Source: Methylobacterium sp. J-088 | GTDB lineage: Bacteria; Pseudomonadota; Alphaproteobacteria; Rhizobiales; Beijerinckiaceae | Assembly: GCF_022829295.1 (NCBI RefSeq) | Contig: NZ_JAKSYH010000281.1 | Span: forward strand, 1 to 41,310 | DNA length: 41,310 bases | Reading direction: 5' to 3' | Shown: positions 8,691-16,030 of the stretch, piece by piece | Numbering within the stretch: position 1 is the stretch's first letter | Layout: every line of letters begins with the position of its first letter | Notes under the pieces: generated by a model | Database searches by the model: none | Told to the model about the DNA's origin: nothing | What the model saw: only the letters and a program-made list of their open reading frames with translations | Program-made: the position numbers and the translations under genes

Positions 8691-9394
8691 CGCGCCGCGC
8701 GCTCCGTCAGGGCGGTGTCGATCCGTGTGCGCAGGTCTTGGGCCCGCTGGCGCACCGGCTCCGCGCCGAACAGGGCGGTGATCACCGCGACCCCATCCGC
8801 CCCCGCGGCGACCACGGCGGCGGCGTTCTCCGGGCCGATCCCCGCGATGGCGCCAAGCGGCAGGCCCGCGCCTCGGGCGAGCCGAGCCCGGAAGGCGATG
8901 CTGGCGAAGCCGTCGAGGCCGACCGGTGGGTCGGGATTGTCCTTGCTGGTGGTGGCGAAAACGCCGCCGATGCAGGCGTAGTCCACGGGCAGCCGGTACA
9001 GTTCATCGGCCTGCGCCGTGGTCTTCACGGTGAGGCCAATGATCGCGCCCAGCCCCAGGAGCCGCCGGGCATCGGCCGGGTGGAGGTCGCTTTGGCCGAG
9101 ATGCACGCCCTCCGCCCCCGCTGCGAGGGCGAGGTCGACGCGATCGTTGACGAGCACAGGCACCTGCCCACCCACCGCCTCGCGGATCGCCCGGATCCGC
9201 GCCAGGGCGGCGCGGGCATTGGGGATGTCCTTCTCACGGTACTGCAACAGCGTGCAGCCCCCCGCGACCGCCTCGGCACCGAGCCGCGCGAGACGGTTGC
9301 TGTCGCCGCCGAGTACGCCGACATCGAGGAGGCCGTAGAGCCGCAGGTCGACCGCCTTGCCCCCGGTCTGTGCAGCGTTCGCGCTGGCTGGCAT
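8687..9394 (-). CDS. thiE: Thiamine phosphate synthase
   Basis: A 235-residue TIM-barrel enzyme that condenses HMP-PP with thiazole phosphate to give thiamine phosphate. Family motifs are QYREKD (diphosphate site), LVNDRVDLALAAGAEGVHLG, CIGGVFATTSKDN and the phosphate-binding IGPENAAAVVAAGADGVAVI near the C-terminus. It is the first gene of the thiE-thiD pair. The upstream 285 bp lack the conserved CTGAGA and GAACCTGATC elements of the TPP riboswitch, so regulation is by other means. Confidence 0.94.
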   Translation of the reverse strand: MPASANAAQTGGKAVDLRLYGLLDVGVLGGDSNRLARLGAEAVAGGCTLLQYREKDIPNARAALARIRAIREAVGGQVPVLVNDRVDLALAAGAEGVHLGQSDLHPADARRLLGLGAIIGLTVKTTAQADELYRLPVDYACIGGVFATTSKDNPDPPVGLDGFASIAFRARLARGAGLPLGAIAGIGPENAAAVVAAGADGVAVITALFGAEPVRQRAQDLRTRIDTALTERAAR

Positions 9395-9439
9395 CGGTCT
9401 CGCCTGGCCTCCGTCCCCGTCGGCTCGGGGCCGACCCCT

Positions 9440-9541
9440 TCAGAAGGGTTCTGTTTGGTCAGACGCGGTCGCCTTGGCAAGCGCGCCGTGAAGCGCCTTA
9501 TTGGAAGCGTCCGCCATGGCCCTGCGCTCCTCGAGCGTCAT
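9440..9541 (-). CDS. Possible 33-residue leader peptide upstream of thiE
   Basis: A short frame that would encode MTLEERRAMADAS... ending ...TASDQTEPF, 46 bp upstream of thiE on the same strand. About 75% of third codon positions are G or C, like real genes here, but no clear ribosome binding site is seen. Its stop codon lies in the loop of a small inverted repeat (CCCTT-CTG-AAGGG). It may be a real small protein or a chance frame. Confidence 0.25.
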   Translation of the reverse strand: MTLEERRAMADASNKALHGALAKATASDQTEPF

Positions 9542-9679
9542 GCGGCGGCGTTGACGCGCGGTGATCCTGTCCCCCTATAGGCGGGATCCGCCGGGACGCG
9601 CTCCGCCGATGCGAGCGCTGGTGTCCGCGGAAACGTTCGGCTTGAGAGCGCATTCGATAGGACGGGTGGTCGAGGGACA

Positions 9680-10675
9680 ATGACGGTTGCCGCGGCGCAG
9701 ACGGGTGCGCGCGGGGCGCAGGCCCTGCCGGAGCGCTCTTCCGTGGGCCTCGTTGCGGTGATCGTCGCCGCGACCGGGGGAGAGCCGCGCGCGCTGACGA
9801 TCCGCGTGCCCGATCAGGCGCAGGGCCGCGGCGACGGCCTGCCAGCCGGACCGCTGGTCCCGGAGCACGCAACCCTAGAGCGCGGCCTGCGCGCCTGGGT
9901 GGAGCGGCAGACGCATCAGCGCCTCGGCTATGTGGAGCAGCTCTATACCTTCGGTGACCGCGACCGCTCGGGGGCCTCGGAGCAGTCGGGGGTGCATTCG
10001 CTGTCGGTGGCCTATCTAGCGCTCGTCCGTGAGGAGCGGCCGGCTGGCCTCGCCGAGGCCGCGTGGCAGAACTGGTACCGCTACCTGCCCTACGAGGATT
10101 TCCGTCAGGGGCGCCCGTACCAACTCGACGCGATCGAGGCGCGGCTCGCGGCCTGGGCGGCCGAGCCCGCGGATTGCGCCACCCGCACCCGCCGCTTCGA
10201 CCGCCTGGGCCTGACCTTCGGCATGAACGGCGGCACCTGGAACGAGGAGCGCGTGCTGGAGCGCTACGAATTGCTGTTCGAGGCCAGGCTGATCCCGGAG
10301 GCCGGCGGCAATACCGGCCCGGCGCTTCCGAACGACCCGACCGGCGTGCCTATGGCGTTCGACCACCGGCGGGTTCTGGCTACCGCGATCGGGCGGCTGC
10401 GCGGCAAGATCAAGTACCGCCCGGTGGTGTTCGAGCTGATGCCGCCGGAATTCACTCTGCTCCAGCTTCAGCGCACCGTGGAGGCGCTCTCGGGCACGCA
10501 GCTGCACAAGCAGAATTTTCGCCGGCTCGTGGCGCAGCAGGGGCTAGTGGAAGAGACCGAGAGCGTCACCAGCGGCGCCGCCGGGCGGCCGGCGCGGCTG
10601 GTGCGGTTCCGGCGGGAGGTGCTGCTGGAGCGCCCAGCGCCGGGGTTGCGGCTGCCCTTGCGGCGGGTGGGGTGA
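9680..10675 (+). CDS. NrtR-like regulator (degenerate Nudix plus winged helix)
   Basis: A 331-residue protein resembling NrtR, the Nudix-related regulator of NAD metabolism. The N-terminal half follows the Nudix fold, including the family segment YVEQLYTFGDRDR and SVAYLALV, but the catalytic REXXEE box is replaced by RAWVERQT, so hydrolase activity is unlikely. The C-terminal part (about residues 225-310) matches the NrtR winged helix: YRPVVFELMPPEFTLLQLQR ... LHKQNFRRLV. NrtR proteins bind ADP-ribose or NAD-related ligands and repress NAD genes. No NAD biosynthesis gene is adjacent, so the target is not visible here. GAGGGACA precedes the ATG. Confidence 0.75.
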   Translation: MTVAAAQTGARGAQALPERSSVGLVAVIVAATGGEPRALTIRVPDQAQGRGDGLPAGPLVPEHATLERGLRAWVERQTHQRLGYVEQLYTFGDRDRSGASEQSGVHSLSVAYLALVREERPAGLAEAAWQNWYRYLPYEDFRQGRPYQLDAIEARLAAWAAEPADCATRTRRFDRLGLTFGMNGGTWNEERVLERYELLFEARLIPEAGGNTGPALPNDPTGVPMAFDHRRVLATAIGRLRGKIKYRPVVFELMPPEFTLLQLQRTVEALSGTQLHKQNFRRLVAQQGLVEETESVTSGAAGRPARLVRFRREVLLERPAPGLRLPLRRVG

Positions 10676-10728
10676 GAGAGCCTCATACCTGTGGCCGCAG
10701 GCGGAGGCGCCCCGTAGATGCTTGTCCT

Positions 10729-11007
10729 TCAGCCGACCGCTTTCGCCACCATATCGGGATGCTGCTCGATCACCCGCACGTAGGCAATGGCGACATCCGG
10801 CGCGGCGGTCCGCGCCTGCTCCCAGTCGCGCAGCGTACCAATCGGAACCCGGAAGCGGCTGGCGAACTCGGACTGCGACAGGCCGAGCCCGGTCCGCGTC
10901 CTGCGGATCAGGCGTGCGCGCTGGCCGCGGGCCACCGCTTCGTCCGTCGCGTCGAAATCCTCGGCATCGGCCGGGTCAGCCGGCAGCGCGATAGACTCGT
11001 TCTTCAC
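10729..11007 (-). CDS. HTH antitoxin of a BrnT-type module
   Basis: A 92-residue protein with an acidic N-terminus and a C-terminal XRE/HigA2-like helix-turn-helix (LGLSQSEFASRFRVPIGTLR DWEQ). Such proteins commonly follow BrnT RNase toxins, neutralise them and bind the operon promoter. The start is GTG at 11007, with AAGGAG eight bases upstream. The start lies inside the -1 frame of brnT (32-bp overlap), while the zero-frame brnT stop (11025-11023) sits just before this Shine-Dalgarno. That arrangement suggests translational coupling. The palindrome at 11258-11282 is its probable operator. Confidence 0.82.
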   Translation of the reverse strand: MKNESIALPADPADAEDFDATDEAVARGQRARLIRRTRTGLGLSQSEFASRFRVPIGTLRDWEQARTAAPDVAIAYVRVIEQHPDMVAKAVG

Positions 11008-11250
11008 CCGTGTTGCTCCTTCTCACCGAGATGAAACGGGGCTGGTCCGCCCGCCAGACGAACACACCAGTGAACAGTTTCCCGCCACCAGCCCGACCGC
11101 CTTGAACCTTTCCTCTCCGTCGATCTCCCGAATGGAGGGGATGAGCAGATGATGGCCGTCCTCAAAGATCTGGTCACCAAACACCAGGGACAGCTGGTGC
11201 TTCCTGCGATTGGTCGCATCCTGGGCGGGATCAAACCTGTCGGCCGTCAT
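10976..11250 (-). CDS. brnT: BrnT-family toxin, requires -1 frameshift
   Basis: The frame starting at ATG 11250 gives a BrnT N-terminus (FDPAQDATNRRKHQLSLVFG ... IDGEERFKAVGLVAGN) but then enters unrelated residues and stops after 75 codons at 11023. The family C-terminus, GVFVWRADQPRFISVRR then SNTGEERVYRAAG, is encoded in the -1 frame and stops at 10976. The frames join at 11083-11077, where the bases read G GGA AAC, a canonical X XXY YYZ slippery heptamer in the correct phase. A -1 shift there gives 91 residues, the normal BrnT length. BrnT is a ribonuclease toxin of the RelE-like fold. Either programmed frameshifting or loss of one G explains this. Confidence 0.8.
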
Positions 11251-11257
11251 TGAGTGG

Positions 11258-11282
11258 GATCATACGGAATTTCCGTATGATC
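11258..11282. promoter_or_regulatory. 25-bp perfect palindrome, operator of brnT module
   Basis: Two perfect 12-bp arms (GATCATACGGAA and its complement) around one central T, 8 bp upstream of the brnT ATG. On the minus strand the palindrome contains TATGAT (11264-11259), a near-consensus -10 box, preceded at 17 bp by CTGATG as a weak -35. Binding of the HTH antitoxin here would block the promoter, as in other autoregulated toxin-antitoxin modules. The -10 is so near the ATG that the transcript would be almost leaderless. Confidence 0.75.
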
Positions 11283-11405
11283 ATCAGCCGTAGGTCCTAA
11301 CGGCACTGCTATGGGCGCCGCATATTGCCGTGGCCTTCATCAGGCCGTGGCCATCATTCAAGCGGAGGATCGGCGGCCGCCGCCGGGCACCGCAGGAGAG
11401 CCCAC

Positions 11406-11966
11406 ATGACGACCAAGACCGAAAAGCAGAAAATGCTGTCCGGCGAGCCCTACAGACCGGGCGACCCGGAACTCGCCACCGACGCGCGGCGCGCTCGCGC
11501 CTGGATGGTCCGCTACAACGCCACCCTGGCGGCCTCCCCCGACGAGCGCCGCGTCCTCCTGCGCGAACTCCTCGGCCACGTCGGCGAGGGCGCGGTGATC
11601 CGCCCGCCGTTCTTCTGCGATTACGGGCAGCACATTTCGGTCGGCGACGGGGTGTTCCTCAACTTCAACTGCGTGATCCTGGACGTCGCCCCGGTCTCCA
11701 TCGGCGATCTCACCCAGGTTGGCCCCGGTGTGCAGTTCCTCACCGCCGACCATCCGCGCGATCCGGAACTGAGGCGGGCGGGCCTAGAATCTGGCCGGCC
11801 CATCATGATTGGGGCGAATGTCTGGATCGGCGGCGGCGCACTGATCCTGCCTGGCGTCACGGTCGGCGACGATGCCATCATCGGCGCGGGCGCCGTCGTT
11901 ACCCGTGATGTGCCGGCGGGCGTTACTGTCGTCGGCAATCCGGCGCGGCCGCTGCCGCCGGGCTGA
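11406..11966 (+). CDS. maa: Maltose/sugar O-acetyltransferase
   Basis: A 186-residue enzyme of the left-handed beta-helix acetyltransferase family (Maa/NodL/LacA) that acetylates sugars with acetyl-CoA. It has the N-terminal Mac domain (KQKMLSGEPYRPGDPELATD) and hexapeptide repeats. The catalytic His lies in LTADHPRDPELR, and the helix closes with IGANVWIGGGALILPGVTVG and VVGNPARPL. The start at 11406 has AGGAG eight bases upstream; the frame's earlier ATG at 11325 lacks one. Physiological substrate is not clear from sequence. It converges with panB, 8 bp away. Confidence 0.9.
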   Translation: MTTKTEKQKMLSGEPYRPGDPELATDARRARAWMVRYNATLAASPDERRVLLRELLGHVGEGAVIRPPFFCDYGQHISVGDGVFLNFNCVILDVAPVSIGDLTQVGPGVQFLTADHPRDPELRRAGLESGRPIMIGANVWIGGGALILPGVTVGDDAIIGAGAVVTRDVPAGVTVVGNPARPLPPG

Positions 11967-11974
11967 GGGCGAGC

Positions 11975-12793
11975 CTACCCGTAGGTGTGGTCCGCCGCCG
12001 GGAAGCGCCCGGCCCGCACTTCCTCCGCGTAGGCCTTCACGGCCTCCTCGATGTGGCTCCGCAGGCTCCCGAACTGGCGCACGAATTTCGGTGTGCGCTC
12101 GGAGAGGCCGAGCATGTCCTCCAGCACGAGGATCTGACCGTCGCAGACAGCCGAGGCGCCGATGCCGATCGTGGCCGCCGACACCCGCGGCGAGGTCGCG
12201 ATCGCCCGCGCCACCGGCTCGACGATGCCCTCCAGTACGATCGCGAAGGCGCCGGCCTCGGAGATCGCCCGGGCATCCTCCAGCAAGCGGCGCTCGTCGT
12301 CGGGCGCCCGTCCCTGGACCTTGAAGCCGCCCATCGTGTTCACGGCCTGCGGGGTCAAGCCGATATGGCCCATCACCGGCACGCCGCGCTGGACCAGGAA
12401 CGCCACCGTCTCGGCGAAATGAGCGCCGCCCTCCAGCTTGATCGCGCCGGCGCCGCTCTCCTTGAGCACCCGGGCGGCGCTGAGGAAGGCCTGCTCCTTG
12501 CTCGCCTCGTAGGAGCCGAACGGCATGTCGACCACCACCAGCGCCTTCTCGGTGCCGCGGATCACCGCCTGCGCCTGAAGGATCATCATCTCCAGGGTGA
12601 CGGGAATGGTCGATTCCATCCCGTGCATGACCATGCCGAGGGAATCGCCCACGAGGATGAAATCGCAATAGGGATCGACGATGCCGGCCGTGTGGGCGTG
12701 GTAGGCGGTGAGCGCGATGATTTTGCGCCCCTCGGCCTTGCGCTTGCCGATATCGATCGCCCGGAGCCGGCGGGACTGCACGACCTGCGACAT
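11975..12793 (-). CDS. panB: 3-methyl-2-oxobutanoate hydroxymethyltransferase
   Basis: A 272-residue TIM-barrel enzyme that transfers a hydroxymethyl group from 5,10-methylene-tetrahydrofolate to ketoisovalerate, giving ketopantoate for pantothenate and CoA. Motifs include ALTAYHAHTAGIVD, the metal-binding DFILVGDSLGMVMHG, VVVDMPFGSYEAS and IKLEGG. Length is normal. AAGGGA lies upstream of the ATG. panC is not adjacent, so the pantothenate genes are dispersed or lie outside this window. Confidence 0.95.
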   Translation of the reverse strand: MSQVVQSRRLRAIDIGKRKAEGRKIIALTAYHAHTAGIVDPYCDFILVGDSLGMVMHGMESTIPVTLEMMILQAQAVIRGTEKALVVVDMPFGSYEASKEQAFLSAARVLKESGAGAIKLEGGAHFAETVAFLVQRGVPVMGHIGLTPQAVNTMGGFKVQGRAPDDERRLLEDARAISEAGAFAIVLEGIVEPVARAIATSPRVSAATIGIGASAVCDGQILVLEDMLGLSERTPKFVRQFGSLRSHIEEAVKAYAEEVRAGRFPAADHTYG

Positions 12794-12816
12794 GGTTCAT
12801 ATCCCTTTCGGCGGCG

Positions 12817-12855
12817 CGTCTCTCCCTCCCCCCGCAGAGGGGAGAGGGCATGCGC
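12817..12855. repeat. C/G-rich palindromic intergenic repeat
   Basis: The stretch with CTCCCTCCCCCC followed by GCAGA and GGGGAGAGGG folds into an imperfect hairpin in the gap between the CXXCW gene and panB. A closely similar core, with the loop bases reversed and complemented (TCTGC), occurs at 41165-41190 within imuB. The two therefore look like members of one dispersed repeat family. Confidence 0.5.
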
Positions 12856-12900
12856 GTCGATGAGGCACGAAAACCCTCTTACACCGGGAGCCGCCGCCGG

Positions 12901-13497
12901 TCAGCGCCCCGCCTGCGGCTCGGCCCCCGCCTTCCATGCCGGATCGACGTGCAGGCTCGCCGTCTCGTTCTTGTCCTGCCAGCCCTCGACGCCCTCGGGG
13001 AACCAGCGCACGCCTGTATATCCCTTCAGCACGAGGCGCTTGCCGGCGTTCCAGCTGCCCCAGCACTCGACATGGCAGAACACCACGACCGGCTTGGCTG
13101 TGTCGCCGCCAGTCAGCTCCGCGACCCGCCTATAAAACAACGCTTCCCGCTCGGGGGCCAGGGGCTCGGCACCCGCCTCCGGCATCCAGACCGCCCCGGG
13201 GATCGAGGGATGCACCGGCAGCCAGAGCCGTCCGGCTGGAAAGTTCGACGGTTTGCGGTCCGGGGCTGCCACATCGATCAGCGCCGGCTTGTTTGGCCCC
13301 GCCATCAGAGTGGTGAGGCCATCAGCGTCGATCACGGTGGCGCCCTTCAGGGTCGGCGGCGTGTAGCCCTTCGGCGGCCCGGCATAAAGCCCGTCCGGCT
13401 CGGGCACGGCGACCGGAGATTCCGCCGGGGCGGCCGCGAGGCACAGGAGCGCCGCGCAGGACGCCGCGACCCGGACGATCAGGCGCATGTCCCGCAT
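12901..13497 (-). CDS. PQQ-catabolism-associated CXXCW protein (rhodanese-like)
   Basis: A 198-residue exported protein with an N-terminal signal peptide (RLIVRVAASCAALLCLAAAP). The mature part is a rhodanese-like fold of the family named for its link to PQQ-dependent oxidation. The signature here is VVFCHVECWGSWNAGKR, with two Cys separated by three residues, then Trp. Start-proximal GLYAGPPKGYTPPTLKGATV is also typical. The family is thought to serve quinoprotein alcohol dehydrogenase systems in the periplasm, but its reaction is not known. It follows the SoxYZ-like gene with a 3-bp gap, so the two are co-transcribed and probably act together. Confidence 0.87.
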   Translation of the reverse strand: MRDMRLIVRVAASCAALLCLAAAPAESPVAVPEPDGLYAGPPKGYTPPTLKGATVIDADGLTTLMAGPNKPALIDVAAPDRKPSNFPAGRLWLPVHPSIPGAVWMPEAGAEPLAPEREALFYRRVAELTGGDTAKPVVVFCHVECWGSWNAGKRLVLKGYTGVRWFPEGVEGWQDKNETASLHVDPAWKAGAEPQAGR

Positions 13498-13500
13498 CGC

Positions 13501-14328
13501 TCAGTTCGTGGGGCTCGGCGGATTGAAGCTGTGCTGCCAGCGTCCGCCCTGGTTGTCGGAGGCCGCGACTTGGATCGGCTTCCCGTCCGGCTTGAACGCA
13601 AAGTTGATCACCGGATTGGACGAGATCGAGATGTCGCCCGTCAGGGTGAAGATCGTCTGGTCGCCGGCCGAGACGGTCAGCTTGTCGATGTAGCGCGCCG
13701 GCGTGTACTCGCGGGTCACTTGGTTCATCTGCATGCCGGAGAAGTTCGGGTGACGCACCATCAGCGTCGCCTCGACTGGCTTGCCGGGCTGGGTTTCGGC
13801 AAACTTCATGCGCATGTCGCCCATGCCCTTCATGGCCTCCTCGTCGCTCATGCCCATCGGGGCCGAACAACCGCCCGACGCCTTCACGAACTGCTTGGCC
13901 TCGTAGAGCTTGCCGTCGTGCGTCTCCACCACAGCGTGCATGTCGGTGTAATTGTTGACCCGCACGCGCAGCTTCAACTCGGCCGGATCGGCGGCCGGGC
14001 CGAACTCGAAGTGGGCCGCGTAGGGCGCCGGGTTGTCGTCGATGATCAGCGAGACCGCCTTGATCTGCCCGTCCTTGGGCATGGTCAGCGTGATCGGCAC
14101 CAGGGCGGCGTCGAGCGCCCGGGCCGGCGCCTCGATCTTCACCAGACTGTCGGTCTGGGCGATCTGCCGGTCGCCGAAGATCGACTTGGCGATCTCCTGC
14201 CAGCGGGCCGTGCGCTCCTGCTCGGTGTCGGAGGCGCCCGCGGCCCACGCGACGGGGGTGAGCGCCGTCGTGGCCAGAGCGAGGCCGAGGGCGAAGCTTG
14301 AAACCGTCTTTCCGATTCTGAACGTCAT
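13501..14328 (-). CDS. Quinoprotein-associated SoxYZ-like carrier
   Basis: A 275-residue periplasmic fusion of SoxY-like (about 31-160) and SoxZ-like (about 165-275) domains, the fused form found near PQQ alcohol dehydrogenases. The signal peptide ends near AWAAG. The SoxY-type carrier Cys is probably C154 in KASGGCSAPMG, now internal because of the fusion. In thiosulfate oxidation SoxYZ carries the sulfur substrate on that Cys; in this relay the cargo is not established. GGGAGG lies upstream of ATG 14328. It sits between the metallohydrolase and CXXCW genes on the same strand. Confidence 0.88.
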   Translation of the reverse strand: MTFRIGKTVSSFALGLALATTALTPVAWAAGASDTEQERTARWQEIAKSIFGDRQIAQTDSLVKIEAPARALDAALVPITLTMPKDGQIKAVSLIIDDNPAPYAAHFEFGPAADPAELKLRVRVNNYTDMHAVVETHDGKLYEAKQFVKASGGCSAPMGMSDEEAMKGMGDMRMKFAETQPGKPVEATLMVRHPNFSGMQMNQVTREYTPARYIDKLTVSAGDQTIFTLTGDISISSNPVINFAFKPDGKPIQVAASDNQGGRWQHSFNPPSPTN

Positions 14329-14370
14329 GGCGTGCCTCCCGATGTGATCAGATATGGTGGTCGCGAAAAC

Positions 14371-15339
14371 CTATTCCCACTCGAGTTCCTGGTAGGCCAC
14401 GGTGACGTTGCGACCGTTATAGGTGTCGAACAGGGCCCATTTGTCCCGCTGGTCCCGGGCGACGCTGTCCACCGCCTTGTCGATCGGCACATCTTTGGCG
14501 ATCGCAGCGCGGGTGCCGTCGCGCAGCGCCGTCAGGTAGCCGGTGAGGTCGGCCAGCGCCGGGGCGAGGTCCACCGCCACCGGCCCGTGGCCCGGCACGG
14601 CGCGGGCGGGACCCATGGCCTTCAGGCGCTCGATCTCCGTGAGCCAGCCCTTCAGGCTGCCGTCGAGGGACGGGATCCGGTTCACGAACAGCAGGTCGGC
14701 GGGAAACAGCAGGCCGCTGCCGGAATCGATCATCGACAGGTCCGAGGTGGTGTGGGCCGGCCCGTGCGCCGTGAAGGTCAGGCGCCGGTCGCCGAGATCG
14801 ACCTCCGCGGTGTCGGCGACGCTCATCGTCGGATAGACCACAGGCCCGGTGCGGTCCTCGCCGAGCAGGTCGATCAGGCGGCTGCGGTAGAACTCCCCCC
14901 GGGCGGAGAGCGCTTCGGTGAGCTTGGCGTGGCCGATGAACACGGGCTTGTCCGCCACGAAGGCCCCGGCCCCGAACACGTGATCCGGATGGACATGGGT
15001 CAGCACCACGTGGGTGACGGGTTTTGGGGTGCGCTTGGCGATCTCGGCGCGCAGCCACTGGCCATCCGCGAGGCTGCCGCCGGATTCCGTCACCAGCACG
15101 CCGGTCTTGCCGATCAGGAAGCCGATATTGGCGATGGCGTCGGCATTCTCGGGGCTGGCGTCGGCGATCAGGCCCTTGCGGACGAAGATGCCGGGGCCGA
15201 CCTCCTCCAGCGTGAACGATTCGGCGGCGCGGCCCAGAGTCGGCAGGCAGCACAGGCACAGGCCGCCGAACAGGGTGCCCCGCCGCGACAGGGCACGGCC
15301 GCCCGCGAGCGCCCCCGGTTGGACGGCGGAAGCCGTCAT
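14371..15339 (-). CDS. Quinoprotein relay zinc metallohydrolase (SoxH-like)
   Basis: A 322-residue metallo-beta-lactamase-fold protein with a Tat-like N-terminus (SRRGTLFGGLCLCCLPTLG), so probably exported folded with its zinc. The metal motif HVHPDH is at 115-120; further ligands are in GPAHTTSDLSM and PGHGPVAVD. It resembles SoxH-like proteins of the quinoprotein relay group 2. It heads a three-gene run with the SoxYZ carrier and CXXCW protein. AGGAGG lies eight bases before ATG 15339. A TetR regulator is divergent, with an inverted repeat between them, so the cassette is likely repressed until an inducer appears. Confidence 0.87.
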   Translation of the reverse strand: MTASAVQPGALAGGRALSRRGTLFGGLCLCCLPTLGRAAESFTLEEVGPGIFVRKGLIADASPENADAIANIGFLIGKTGVLVTESGGSLADGQWLRAEIAKRTPKPVTHVVLTHVHPDHVFGAGAFVADKPVFIGHAKLTEALSARGEFYRSRLIDLLGEDRTGPVVYPTMSVADTAEVDLGDRRLTFTAHGPAHTTSDLSMIDSGSGLLFPADLLFVNRIPSLDGSLKGWLTEIERLKAMGPARAVPGHGPVAVDLAPALADLTGYLTALRDGTRAAIAKDVPIDKAVDSVARDQRDKWALFDTYNGRNVTVAYQELEWE

Positions 15340-15362
15340 GCCGCATCCTCCTGTTGTTCTTG

Positions 15363-15382
15363 TCTACCATTAGGTAGGTAGA
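15363..15382. promoter_or_regulatory. Probable TetR operator between relay cassette and tetR
   Basis: TCTACC and GGTAGA form 6-bp arms around an 8-bp centre; a nested perfect repeat CTACC-ATTA-GGTAG is at 15364-15377. The site is 24 bp upstream of the metallohydrolase start and about 85 bp upstream of tetR, in the divergent promoter region, as expected for an autoregulated TetR repressor. Confidence 0.65.
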
Positions 15383-15466
15383 TTTCCGTTCCGTCAAGTG
15401 GCACAGAAGGAGCGGGACGGGTGCCGGCCGCACGTTCGTGTGATCCCTGCCCCGGACGAGGCCGTG

Positions 15467-16030
15467 ATGAGAGACACCCGCGCCGAATTGCTGATCCAGG
15501 CCGAGGCCCTGGTCCGGGGACGTGGCTATGCCGGGTTCAGCTATGCCGACCTCGCGGAGGCGGTGGGCATCCGCAAGGCCAGCATCCACCACCATTTCCC
15601 CAGCAAGGTGGATCTCGGCGCCGCCCTGGTGGCGGCCTACGCGGCTCGCTACGCCGCCGCCCTGGCGGCGATCCGCGCCGATGCGCCGGACGGGCCGGGC
15701 CGGATCGAGGCCTATGGCCGGCTCTATCTCGGCGGCGTCGAGCAGGGGCTCGGCTGCCTGTGCGCGGCGCTGGCGATCGAGGGTGAAGCGCTGCCCGAGC
15801 GCCTGCGCCGAGACATCGCGGCCTTCTTCGCGGGCCACCTCGTGTGGCTGGAGGAAATATTACGCGCGGGTCAGGCGGACGGCACCGTCCGCGCGGGCAC
15901 GGATCCGGCGGCGCTGGCCCGCTTCGTCATCGCCACCTTAGAGGGAGCGCTCCTGATGGAACGCCTGTTCGCGAGCCCCGATGCGTTTCGGGGGACGCTG
16001 GCGGTGCTGGTCGACGGGCTCAGGGCATGA
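15467..16030 (+). CDS. TetR/AcrR family regulator
   Basis: A 187-residue repressor-type protein. The N-terminal helix-turn-helix (FSYADLAEAVGIRKASIHHH FPSK) is a clear TetR signature; the C-terminal ligand domain is the type found with HTH motif RKASIHHHF in methylotroph and rhizobial regulators. ATG at 15467 follows GGACGAGG. Divergent from the quinoprotein relay cassette, with a palindrome between, it is the likely regulator of that cassette. The inducing ligand is unknown. Confidence 0.9.
   Translation: MRDTRAELLIQAEALVRGRGYAGFSYADLAEAVGIRKASIHHHFPSKVDLGAALVAAYAARYAAALAAIRADAPDGPGRIEAYGRLYLGGVEQGLGCLCAALAIEGEALPERLRRDIAAFFAGHLVWLEEILRAGQADGTVRAGTDPAALARFVIATLEGALLMERLFASPDAFRGTLAVLVDGLRA

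Noticed and set aside
9395..9679. TPP riboswitch upstream of thiE
   Set aside because: Searched for CTGAGA and GAACCTGATC elements on the minus strand; neither is present.
14417..15838. Long open frame spanning the metallohydrolase and tetR on the minus strand
   Set aside because: Different frame from the metallohydrolase; composition is Arg/Pro-rich and it crosses the divergent tetR gene.
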